Part shown: positions 1-5,656 of the stretch, piece after piece
Numbering within the stretch: the stretch's first letter is position 1
Layout: each line of letters opens with the position of its first letter
Assembly: GCA_002784245.1 (NCBI GenBank)
Contig: PFKL01000190.1
Span: forward strand, 525 to 7,982
Reading direction: 5' to 3'
Source of the DNA: Comamonadaceae bacterium CG_4_10_14_3_um_filter_60_75
GTDB lineage: Bacteria; Pseudomonadota; Gammaproteobacteria; Burkholderiales; Burkholderiaceae_C
Length of the DNA stretch: 7,458 nt
The notes under the pieces: generated by a model
Database searches by the model: none
The model's input: the letters and a program-made list of their open reading frames with translations, nothing else
Told to the model about the DNA's origin: nothing
Made by a program: the position numbers and the translations under genes

Positions 1-1
1 C

Positions 2-280
2 AAGGCGTTCCGGTTTGTGGTGATTGACGAAGCCTTTGGCCGGGGCTCGGACGAGTCGGCGCAGTTTGGTTTGAAGCTGTTTGAAGAGCTGAATCTGCAA
101 TTGCTGATCGTCACCCCGCTGCAAAAAATTCACATCATCGAGCCCTATGTCAGCAGCGTGGGGTTTGTCCACAACGACGAAGGCCGCGACTCGAAGTTGC
201 GTAATCTGACGATTGAGCAATACCAGGCCGAGAAGGTCAGGCTGGCTCAATCCGCAACCGCTGTGGTGCCCGCGCCGTGA
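2..280 (+). CDS. jetC: JetC (MksF/SMC-like ATPase of Wadjet defence system), C-terminal fragment
   Basis: Only the last 92 codons are in the window; the gene begins to the left. JetC is the SMC-like ATPase of the Wadjet (JetABCD, MksBEF-G) complex, which recognises and helps cleave closed circular plasmid DNA in the cytoplasm. The visible part carries the Walker B region (FVVIDEAF, about positions 14-37), followed by the D-loop-like GRGSDESAQFG and the LQLLIVTPLQKIHIIEPYV strand, which together are characteristic of the ATPase head of this family. The reading frame is open from the first complete codon at position 2. The stop codon TGA overlaps the GTG start of jetD in the four bases GTGA, so the two are very probably translated together. 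The assignment rests on the head-domain motifs and on the neighbouring jetD; the upstream coiled coil and Walker A cannot be seen. Confidence 0.88.
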   Translation, partial: KAFRFVVIDEAFGRGSDESAQFGLKLFEELNLQLLIVTPLQKIHIIEPYVSSVGFVHNDEGRDSKLRNLTIEQYQAEKVRLAQSATAVVPAP

Positions 281-1488
281 GTTGGACCAACCGCACCGAC
301 TTGCGCGCGCAGGCACAAAAGCTATGGGACAAGGGCGACTTGCTGCGCGCATTGATCGACCCTGCCACTTGGCAGCCCCGGCGCCTGAAGCTGGTGGTGC
401 CCAGCTCTGGCGAACTCGGCGATCAGATCGAGGCGGTGCGCGCCTGGCTGACTGAGCTGCGCCGCGTGCCGCAGGTGCGCATCGAATGGCGCGCGTTCAC
501 GCATCGCGTGCTGGGTGAAAGCGCGTTGCCTGATGAAGTCTGGCTCGACACGCCCCAAGCCGCCTGCGCGTTAATCGGCAAAACCCAGGAGGCGCAGCGT
601 TTGGCGGCGCTGTTGCAGCAGATTCATGCACAAGATGGCGTGCTGGCCCAACAAATATGGCCCTGGCTGACCAAGCGCCCGCTCTCGGTGCTGGACTTGG
701 CCAACGACTGGCCGCGTTTGCTGGCCGTGCTGCGCTGGCTGCAAGCGCATTCGCGACCCGGTATTTACCTGCGGCAGGTGGATCTGCCCGGTGTGGACAG
801 CAAGTTCATTGAATCCCAGCGCGCGGTGCTGACCGAGCTGCTTGACTTGTGCCTGCCGCCTGCAGCCATTGACCCCAGCGCCACCGGCTTGAGCGGGTTT
901 TGCCGCCGCTACGGTTTCAAGGACAAGCCGCTGCGCATCCGCCTGCGGGTGCTCGATGCGGCGCTGGCCGTGTCTGGCCTGGGTGCGGATCAGGACATCA
1001 CCCTGACCCAGGCCGACTTTGCCCAGCGCGATTGGCGCGTGCAGCGCGTCTTCATGACTGAAAACGAGGTCAACTTTCTGGCCTTTCCCAACGTGCCCGG
1101 CAGTCTGGTGGTGTTTGGCGCGGGTTATGGCTTTGATGCCTTAAAAGGCGCGGACTGGCTGCTGCGCTGCGAGGTGTTTTACTGGGGTGACATCGACACC
1201 CATGGTTTTGCCATTCTGGACCAGTTGCGCAGTCACTTGCCGCACGCGCAGTCGCTGCTGATGGATCACGCCACCTTGCTGGCCCACCGTGCGCAGTGGG
1301 GCACAGAGCCGCAACCCGTGTTGCGTCATTTACCCCGCCTCACGCCCGAAGAATCAGCGGTCTTTAACGCGCTGCGTGACAACCGCTTGCAGACTCAATT
1401 GCGACTTGAGCAAGAGCGCATCGGTTTTGGCTGGCTCAAAGCGGCGTTGCAGGCGTTGCCCGACCTTAACCCCCCGGAGACTTCATGA
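277..1488 (+). CDS. jetD: JetD, Toprim nuclease subunit of Wadjet defence system (DUF3322/DUF2220)
   Basis: Complete gene of 403 codons, close to the usual length for JetD. JetD is the topoisomerase VI A-like nuclease of Wadjet, which cuts plasmid DNA once the JetABC motor has tested its topology. The N-terminal half (about residues 1-190) looks like DUF3322, and the C-terminal half (about 200-395) is the DUF2220/Toprim region. Visible motifs are TENEVNFLAFP with the acidic E262/E264, FGAGYG, YWGDIDTHG with D305 and D307, LLMD with D330, and LEQERI near residue 380. The metal-binding acidic residues of the Toprim fold therefore appear intact. The GTG start overlaps the jetC stop and has no clear Shine-Dalgarno of its own, which fits translational coupling. 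The 3' end overlaps the ATG of the cobT relic (ATGA), and the last few codons include what looks like the cobT ribosome binding site (GGAG at 1476-1479). Identification is firm from motifs; activity is inferred. Confidence 0.93.
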   Translation: MSWTNRTDLRAQAQKLWDKGDLLRALIDPATWQPRRLKLVVPSSGELGDQIEAVRAWLTELRRVPQVRIEWRAFTHRVLGESALPDEVWLDTPQAACALIGKTQEAQRLAALLQQIHAQDGVLAQQIWPWLTKRPLSVLDLANDWPRLLAVLRWLQAHSRPGIYLRQVDLPGVDSKFIESQRAVLTELLDLCLPPAAIDPSATGLSGFCRRYGFKDKPLRIRLRVLDAALAVSGLGADQDITLTQADFAQRDWRVQRVFMTENEVNFLAFPNVPGSLVVFGAGYGFDALKGADWLLRCEVFYWGDIDTHGFAILDQLRSHLPHAQSLLMDHATLLAHRAQWGTEPQPVLRHLPRLTPEESAVFNALRDNRLQTQLRLEQERIGFGWLKAALQALPDLNPPETS

Positions 1489-1767
1489 TCTGCAACTTGC
1501 CACGACTCGCGGACATTCACAGCCCAGCTTCACCCAAGCGCTGCAGCACAAAATCGACTTCAAAACCAAACCCCAAGGCGCTTTGCTGTGGCTTGAATCA
1601 TTGGCTTTGAAAATCGGTGAAATTCTGGGCAGCGACACGCCGACGCTCCAAGACCCGCAAAGGGTGGTTTTTGTCGGCGGTGGAAAATTTTCTGGCCGAT
1701 GGCGAACACGGCACGGCCGATTCAAGCGTGCAAGCCGCCATGACTGCAGCGCAACGCCGTGGCGGCT
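1485..1767 (+). pseudogene. cobT: cobT remnant (nicotinate-nucleotide:dimethylbenzimidazole phosphoribosyltransferase), frameshifted and deleted
   Basis: CobT makes alpha-ribazole 5'-phosphate, the lower-ligand precursor that CobS uses. Here only pieces remain. Starting at the ATG at 1485, the first frame reads MICNLPRLADIHSPA. After about one lost base near 1527-1530 the next frame continues FTQALQHKIDFKTKP and then LESLALKIGEILGSDTPTL, ending at a VVFVGG-type strand near 1680. Positions about 1679-1767 then give VENFLADG joined to HGTADSSVQAAMTAAQ in the third frame, which align in order with separate later parts of CobT (the ENMTRGT and RGSGN...APAMSRRQ regions of the E. coli protein, from memory). 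So there is one frameshift and two internal deletions, and everything after about residue 175 of a roughly 350-residue protein is missing. A Shine-Dalgarno GGAG lies 5 bases before the ATG. The location close to intact cobS-cobC supports the call. A sequencing error cannot explain this much loss. Confidence 0.82.
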
Positions 1768-1768
1768 T
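1732..1768. other. 9-bp perfect inverted repeat (stem-loop) at the 3' end of the SOUL gene
   Basis: AAGCCGCCA at 1732-1740 and TGGCGGCTT at 1760-1768 form a perfect GC-rich 9-bp stem with a 19-base loop. It begins at the stop codon of the leftward SOUL gene and lies at the broken end of the cobT relic, between two converging transcription units. No good T-run follows on the leftward side; on the rightward side a loose T-rich stretch (ggggttttgtattt) follows. It could act as a transcript 3'-end structure or a weak bidirectional terminator, or be chance in GC-rich DNA. Confidence 0.35.
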
Positions 1769-2466
1769 CAGGGGTTTTGTATTTCCACCATCACCTCATT
1801 CCTGCGAAACATGGGCAGCGTCCAGGGTGGGTTGTAGCGTGCCAGCTGCGGGCTGCCGATGGGCTTGATCTTTTGCGCCGCCAGCCAGGCCAGCAACTCG
1901 TCGCTGCGCTTTTGGGTGCCGGCTTCGGTGTTGAAGCCTGAATAGGTCAGCACGGCCCAGGTCTTGGCTGGCACCTGGCGCAGTTGTACCGCCGGGTTGT
2001 TGGGTTGCGGCAGACTGGCCAGGGTGTACTCGCTGGGCATCACAAAATGCACCCGCCAGCGCTTGGCACCTTGCAGCGTTTGCGTTGTGGCGCTGCCCGG
2101 TGTCGCCTCAGCCACAGGTTCCATCGCAACCGGCGCGGTCATGGCGATTTTTTGCGACGCGGCCGGCAGCGGCTCCATTGCCACCGGGGCTGTCATGGCG
2201 ATCTTTGCCGAGGCGTTGTCTGTGGACGCGCCAGTGACCTTGTTGTTGCCAAAAATGTAGTCGGCAATGGCCCGAAAGCCCTTGCCAGAGGCCGCGTCCA
2301 TGTCGCCGTCGACCGTGGTTTCTGCCACGACGAAAGCCGGGTAGCGCCGCAGCTCGATGGCCTCGTGTTTGGAGAGCAGTTCAAATTTGGGTTCTTCAGT
2401 GGCCATGGCGTTGCTTCCAAGCAGCCCAAGGGCCACCCACAAGAGGCGTTGAAATAATGGGTTCAA
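1768..2466 (-). CDS. SOUL-family heme-binding-like protein, exported
   Basis: A 232-codon gene for a SOUL/HEBP-type protein. Residues 1-22 form a signal peptide (hydrophobic LLWVALGLLG, AMA at the cleavage site), so the mature protein probably lies in the periplasm. The SOUL domain fills residues 25-230: KFELLSKHEAIELRRYPAFVVAE, the KIAMTAPV signature, then VHFVMPSEYTLASLPQP and KTWAVLTYSGF, ending in a P-W region and an NEVMVEIQ strand. The signature occurs twice, at residues 88-99 and 106-117, exactly 18 residues apart. The start is TTG at 2466-2464, chosen because it gives a complete signal peptide and has AAGGA (2475-2479) 8 bases upstream. It overlaps the TGA of the upstream Cys-rich gene as TTGA, so the two are probably one operon. 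Heme or tetrapyrrole binding is known for some eukaryotic members; for bacterial ones, and for this protein, it is inference. Confidence 0.9.
   Translation of the reverse strand: MNPLFQRLLWVALGLLGSNAMATEEPKFELLSKHEAIELRRYPAFVVAETTVDGDMDAASGKGFRAIADYIFGNNKVTGASTDNASAKIAMTAPVAMEPLPAASQKIAMTAPVAMEPVAEATPGSATTQTLQGAKRWRVHFVMPSEYTLASLPQPNNPAVQLRQVPAKTWAVLTYSGFNTEAGTQKRSDELLAWLAAQKIKPIGSPQLARYNPPWTLPMFRRNEVMVEIQNP
2117..2204 (-). repeat. Imperfect tandem repeat of 18 codons within the SOUL gene
   Basis: Two copies, about 2117-2150 and 2171-2204, are 54 bases apart and encode KIAMTAPVAMEP twice without amino-acid change. The few nucleotide differences between the copies are silent, so the repeat is either old or held by selection on the protein. 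Doubling of this motif is, as far as I recall, seen in other bacterial SOUL proteins. Confidence 0.8.
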
Positions 2467-2657
2467 GTTAAGTGTCCTTCGGCGTCTGGTGCGTTTGATT
2501 TTTCGTCATCAGCGTCAACGGCAACGGCAATGGCTGCGCTTGGTTGCTGAACCGGTCGGCACATTTGTTCGCCGTCCCACTGCTGGCCGCACCAGCATCG
2601 GCCGTTGGCGTCGATCAAGCAGGTTCCGGTGCCGCAGCAACGTGTGTCGTCTGTCAT
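2463..2657 (-). CDS. Small Cys-rich protein of unknown function
   Basis: A 64-residue protein whose function I do not recognise. The ATG at 2657-2655 is preferred over the longer frame (which opens at 2750) because GGGAG lies 7 bases upstream at 2665-2669, and because the Cys-rich block begins right after it. The N-terminal half holds six cysteines at residues 7, 8, 13, 21, 23 and 33, in the pattern CC-x4-C-x7-C-x-C-x9-C, with a conserved-looking GRCWCGQQWDG core. The C-terminal half is low-complexity and acidic (AIAVAVDADDEKS), probably disordered. There is no signal peptide, so it is likely cytosolic. The cysteine spacing would suit metal or Fe-S binding, or disulfides, but no known family pattern is matched with certainty. 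It is the first gene of a leftward pair with the SOUL gene and overlaps it by four bases, so a shared role (heme or metal handling) is possible but unproven. Proteins of this type look familiar from Burkholderiales genomes. Confidence 0.78.
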   Translation of the reverse strand: MTDDTRCCGTGTCLIDANGRCWCGQQWDGEQMCRPVQQPSAAIAVAVDADDEKSNAPDAEGHLT

Positions 2658-2689
2658 GTGAAGGCTCCCGATGAAGTTGAATCTTGAAA

Positions 2690-2698
2690 ATGCTATCA
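2690..2698 (-). promoter_or_regulatory. Possible extended -10 promoter for the Cys-rich/SOUL operon
   Basis: On the minus strand the sequence reads TGATAGCAT, which fits an extended -10 element (TGn followed by TAGCAT, 4 of 6 to TATAAT). It lies about 33 bases before the ATG of the Cys-rich gene and would give a leader of roughly 26 bases containing the GGGAG ribosome binding site. No convincing -35 box lies 16-18 bases upstream, so this is only a candidate. Confidence 0.3.
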
Positions 2699-2764
2699 GC
2701 CCAGCCCGAACGCAGGCTGTGGTGGTTGACAATGCCCCTTCTTTTTGCAAGCCCTGCTGCTGCC

Positions 2765-3607
2765 ATGCGCCAATTCATTCGCCATTACCTGCTGAGTCTG
2801 CAGTTTTTCACCCGCATCCCGGTGACGGGCAAGCTGGCGGATTGGGTCGGCTACAGCCCGGCGATGCTGCGCGCCAGTGCCGGGCATTTTCCGGGGGTCG
2901 GCGCGCTGGTGGGCTTGCTGGTGGCTAGTTTCACCGCGTTGCTCTTGATGACCTTGCCGCCGACCGGTTCAGCGCCGTTGGTTGCAGCGGTTTTGGGGAC
3001 TGTGCTGACTGTTCTTTTAACCGGTGCTTTTCATGAGGACGGCCTGGCCGATGTGGCTGATGGGCTGGGTGGCAGTGCCGACCGCTGGCGTGCGCTGGAG
3101 ATCATGAAAGACTCGCGCGTGGGTGCCTTTGGCGCCATCGCGGTGGTGCTGGCGCTGCTGTCCAAGGTGTCGCTGCTGGCCCTGCTGGGCGATGTCAGCG
3201 GCCCGCTGATGGTGTTGGCGCTGCTGGTGGCACATGTGGCCTCGCGCACCTGGCCTTTGCTCACCATCGGGCTGCTGGCCCACGTGGGTGACGCGGCGGG
3301 CTCCAAGTCCAAACCGCTGGCCGACCAGATCAGCTTGCACGCCTTGGCGGTCGGCATGCTGTGGCTGCTGCTGACGCTTGCGGCTGTGGCGTGGTTCCAG
3401 CTGCGCACCGATTTTGTCGCCATCAACCTGAGTGACAGCGGTTTGCTGGGCGCGCTGCGCAACGCGCTGCTCGTGTCGCTTACAGCGTGGTTGGTGATCA
3501 CGCGCTGGTTTCATCGTCGTTTGGGCGGGTTTACCGGTGATTGCCTGGGTGCGACGCAGCAGGTGTGTGAACTGGCGTTCTACCTTGGCCTGGGGCTGAG
3601 CCTGTGA
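2765..3607 (+). CDS. cobS: Adenosylcobinamide-GDP ribazoletransferase (cobalamin synthase)
   Basis: CobS joins adenosylcobinamide-GDP and alpha-ribazole (or its 5'-phosphate) at the cytoplasmic membrane, the penultimate step of cobalamin assembly. The protein has 280 residues with the start used here, close to the family norm of about 250-280. It opens with the typical MRQFIRHYLLSLQFFTRIPVTG, contains the acidic signature HEDGLADVADGLGG (H90, E91, D92 onward) and EIMKDSRVGAFG (MKDSR at 114-118), and has several hydrophobic segments (for example about 45-62, 70-85, 125-165, 200-220). The frame is open upstream to ATGs at 2684, 2690 and 2732, but I chose 2765 because homologous proteins begin there; none of the starts has a strong Shine-Dalgarno. 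Its TGA overlaps the GTG of cobC (GTGA). Its substrate supplier cobT survives nearby only as a relic, which is the odd point. No cobalamin riboswitch is visible upstream. Confidence 0.93.
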   Translation: MRQFIRHYLLSLQFFTRIPVTGKLADWVGYSPAMLRASAGHFPGVGALVGLLVASFTALLLMTLPPTGSAPLVAAVLGTVLTVLLTGAFHEDGLADVADGLGGSADRWRALEIMKDSRVGAFGAIAVVLALLSKVSLLALLGDVSGPLMVLALLVAHVASRTWPLLTIGLLAHVGDAAGSKSKPLADQISLHALAVGMLWLLLTLAAVAWFQLRTDFVAINLSDSGLLGALRNALLVSLTAWLVITRWFHRRLGGFTGDCLGATQQVCELAFYLGLGLSL

Positions 3608-4173
3608 CGCTGTGGCTGGTGCGCCATGGCCTGCCTCTGGTGGCGGCGGGTGTTTGCTACGGCACGCTTGACGTGGCCGCCGACCCGCACAGCACGCGTC
3701 AGGCCGCGCAAGCGTTGGCAGACACGTTGCCGCAAGGCCTTCAAGTGCTGTTTTCACCGCTACAAAGATGCAAGCAGCTTGCGCTTGATCTACAAGGGCT
3801 GCGGCCTGATTTGCTGTATAAATGCGAGAGCCGCCTGGTGGAGATGGACTTTGGCTGCCACGAAGGCCTGCGCTGGGACGGTATTGACCCGCAGGCCTAT
3901 GACGCGTGGACGGCAGACTTCTGGAACCACCGCTTTGGTGGGATGGAAAGCGTGGCCGACCTGATGGCGCGTGTTGCTGCGCTCTGGCGGGAGGCGTCCG
4001 GCGCAGCGCAGGATCAGGTCTGGATCACCCATGCCGGCGTGATTCGCGCCGCGTCTCTGTTGGCGCGCGGGGTGCGGCGCATTGATGTCGCGTCGCAGTG
4101 GCCCAGCGCGGCGCCGGGCTTTGGCCAGTGGCTGACCGTGGATGCGGGTGCTATCTTGACGGGCCGCCCTTAG
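3604..4173 (+). CDS. cobC: Alpha-ribazole phosphatase, histidine phosphatase superfamily
   Basis: A 189-residue histidine (phosphoglycerate mutase-like) phosphatase. CobC removes the 5'-phosphate from alpha-ribazole phosphate or adenosylcobalamin phosphate, the final step of nucleotide-loop assembly, in the cytoplasm. The catalytic signature LVRHGLP places the nucleophilic His at residue 8; SPLQRC near 51-56 supplies the usual Arg, E80 lies in VEMDFGCHEG, and the second His is H143 in WITHAGV. All expected active-site residues are therefore present. The start is GTG, overlapping the cobS stop, with no independent ribosome binding site needed if coupled. The gene order cobS-cobC supports the specific cobalamin role over a general phosphatase. 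Its TAG stop overlaps the stop of the convergent HDOD gene by four bases. Confidence 0.88.
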   Translation: MTLWLVRHGLPLVAAGVCYGTLDVAADPHSTRQAAQALADTLPQGLQVLFSPLQRCKQLALDLQGLRPDLLYKCESRLVEMDFGCHEGLRWDGIDPQAYDAWTADFWNHRFGGMESVADLMARVAALWREASGAAQDQVWITHAGVIRAASLLARGVRRIDVASQWPSAAPGFGQWLTVDAGAILTGRP

Positions 4174-5000
4174 CCAAAAAAGCTGGCGTCCAGCGCGTCT
4201 TCAACAGGCGGGTTGTCCAGCAGGTGCTGTCCATCGAGCTTGAGCACCTGCATCAGCAACCCCGGCAGCTGTTCAATCCTTTGCGGTGTGATGGCGCCGC
4301 CGTCGGCCAAGCGCGCAGCCAAATGCAGCACGCCGGCCAGCGGTGAAAAATCGCCGCTGGTCAGCGGCTGCGCGCTATGGCGCAGCGCCCTCACCAAGGG
4401 CGCTGGAAAGTCCCAGTGCTGCGCCAGTTCGGCGGTAATTTCACCCTCGGTGAAGCCCATGACCTGGCGTTGCCGCGTCCAGCGCTCGGCCACAGCGACT
4501 GGCTGCGCCTCAATTCTGAGCAGGCAACCGGGTCGCACGGCGGCCATGGTGATCTCTCCCAGGCGCAGCATCATGCCGCACAGCCAGGCCTCCTGGTCGT
4601 CTACAGCGCAATGTTCGGCCAGCCACTGGGCGTACTGGGCGCACTGCAGGCTGTAATGCCAAAACATCATGCGGTCCATGCCCACCGGAAACGTGCAAAC
4701 ACGCGCCATGCACAACGCCATGGCGCGCGAACGCACCAGCGACATGCCCACCACGTTGACCGCGCGCTCGAGCGTGTCAACCGTGCCCGACAGGCCAAAC
4801 ATCGCGCTGTTGGCCATGCGCAGCAGGTTGGCAGTCAGCGAGGGGTCTTTGTTGATGATCTGGCAGACGGCGAATATGTCTGCGTCGTCGTTATTGAGGG
4901 TGCGGATCAGTGCCTGGCCAGCCTCCGGCATGACAGGCCAATTGACGCCGCCCAGCAAACTCTCCAGGTCGGCAAACGGCGCGTGTTCGGGCAGTCTCAT
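4170..5000 (-). CDS. HDOD-domain signal transduction protein
   Basis: A 276-residue protein consisting almost entirely of an HDOD domain (about residues 14-215), a catalytically dead relative of HD phosphohydrolases used in bacterial signalling and regulation. Family features are PVMPEAGQALI near 22-32, IINKDPSLTANLLRMANSAMFG at 48-69, and ERAVNVVGMSLVRS near 78-91. Where an active HD enzyme would have the HD pair, this protein has L145-R146 in CGMMLRLGEI, so no hydrolase activity is expected. There is no receiver, GGDEF or EAL domain attached and no signal peptide, so it is a stand-alone cytosolic protein. It starts 8 bases after the stop of nth on the same strand with no good Shine-Dalgarno, suggesting an nth-HDOD operon. 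Its stop (TAA, 4172-4170) lies within the end of the convergent cobC. The partner and output are unknown. Confidence 0.87.
   Translation of the reverse strand: MRLPEHAPFADLESLLGGVNWPVMPEAGQALIRTLNNDDADIFAVCQIINKDPSLTANLLRMANSAMFGLSGTVDTLERAVNVVGMSLVRSRAMALCMARVCTFPVGMDRMMFWHYSLQCAQYAQWLAEHCAVDDQEAWLCGMMLRLGEITMAAVRPGCLLRIEAQPVAVAERWTRQRQVMGFTEGEITAELAQHWDFPAPLVRALRHSAQPLTSGDFSPLAGVLHLAARLADGGAITPQRIEQLPGLLMQVLKLDGQHLLDNPPVEDALDASFFG
4176..4194 (-). terminator. Possible intrinsic terminator inside the 3' end of the HDOD gene
   Basis: On the minus strand GCTGG-ACG-CCAGC (4194-4182) is followed directly by six T (4181-4176). The stem is short (5 bp, four of them G-C or C-G) with a 3-base loop, so strength is doubtful. 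It lies within the last codons (DASFFG), before the stop at 4172-4170, so efficient termination here would clip the stop codon from the message. It may be chance, since GCC AGC TTT TTT GGC is plain coding sequence. Confidence 0.25.
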
Positions 5001-5008
5001 ATCGGTTT

Positions 5009-5656
5009 TTACTTATTTTGGTGAAGATACGTCTGGCAATAGTTTGCCACAGCGCAGCGGCCGCACTGTGGCGTGCGCGCCTGACAGACGTAGCGCCCGT
5101 GCAAAATAAGCCAGTGGTGCGCGTTACCAAGGTAGTTGGCGGGGGTGCGCTGGAGCAAGCGCAGCTCGACGTCCAGCGGTGTCTTGCCGATGGCCAGCCC
5201 GGTGCGGTTGGCAACGCGAAAGATGTGCGTATCCACCGCCATCGTGGGTTCGTCAAAGGCCACGTTCAGAATCACGTTGGCGGTCTTGCGGCCCACGCCG
5301 GGCAGCGCTTGCAGCGCTTCGCGGGTGCGCGGTACCTGTCCTTGGTGTTGGTCGATCAGGATGCGGCAGGTTTGCAGCAGATGGCGCGCCTTGGCGTGGT
5401 ACAGGCCAATCGTCTTGATATGGTTTTCCAGCCCCGCCAGGCCAAGGGCGAGCATCTTTTGCGGCGTGTTGGCCACCAAAAAAAGGCGTTTGGTCGCCTT
5501 GTTGACGCTCACGTCGGTGGCCTGCGCGGACAGCAGCACCGCGCACAGCAGCTCAAACACGCTGGCAAATTCCAGTTCGGTGTGCGGGTGCGGGTTGGCT
5601 TGCGCCAGGGTCTGAAAGAAGGCGTCGATGTGGGCTTGGGGCATGGGGCGATTCAT
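5009..5656 (-). CDS. nth: Endonuclease III (DNA glycosylase/AP lyase)
   Basis: A 215-residue protein of normal length for Nth. It removes oxidised pyrimidines from DNA and nicks the resulting abasic site, in base excision repair. The N-terminal part has FELLCAVLLSAQATDVSVNKAT (34-55). The helix-hairpin-helix is LPGVGRKTANVILN (118-131), with catalytic K124, followed by VDTHIFRVANRTGL with the catalytic D142; these match K120 and D138 of E. coli, offset by four. The C-terminal [4Fe-4S] loop is complete: C191-x6-C198-x2-C201-x5-C207. The ATG at 5656-5654 is used; an in-frame ATG four codons later is possible, and neither has a strong Shine-Dalgarno. The gene is divergent from the aminotransferase and probably co-transcribed with the HDOD gene downstream. 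Confidence 0.96.
   Translation of the reverse strand: MNRPMPQAHIDAFFQTLAQANPHPHTELEFASVFELLCAVLLSAQATDVSVNKATKRLFLVANTPQKMLALGLAGLENHIKTIGLYHAKARHLLQTCRILIDQHQGQVPRTREALQALPGVGRKTANVILNVAFDEPTMAVDTHIFRVANRTGLAIGKTPLDVELRLLQRTPANYLGNAHHWLILHGRYVCQARTPQCGRCAVANYCQTYLHQNK

Noticed and set aside
1289..1837. 182-codon open frame on the plus strand spanning the end of jetD and the end of the SOUL gene
   Set aside because: Only its middle part carries CobT-like sequence; its start lies inside jetD and its end inside the SOUL gene, so it is a by-product of the cobT relic, not a gene.
2726..2731. Perfect -35 box TTGACA upstream of cobS
   Set aside because: No -10-like hexamer lies 16-18 bases downstream, and transcription would start almost at the chosen ATG; probably chance.
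2684..2764. N-terminal extension of CobS from earlier in-frame ATGs
   Set aside because: The extra 27 residues do not resemble CobS N-termini, and the family-typical opening begins at the ATG at 2765.
3017..3757. 246-codon open frame on the minus strand over cobS and cobC
   Set aside because: Antisense shadow with biased composition (many Gln, Arg, Ala) and no family features, whereas cobS and cobC are clear.
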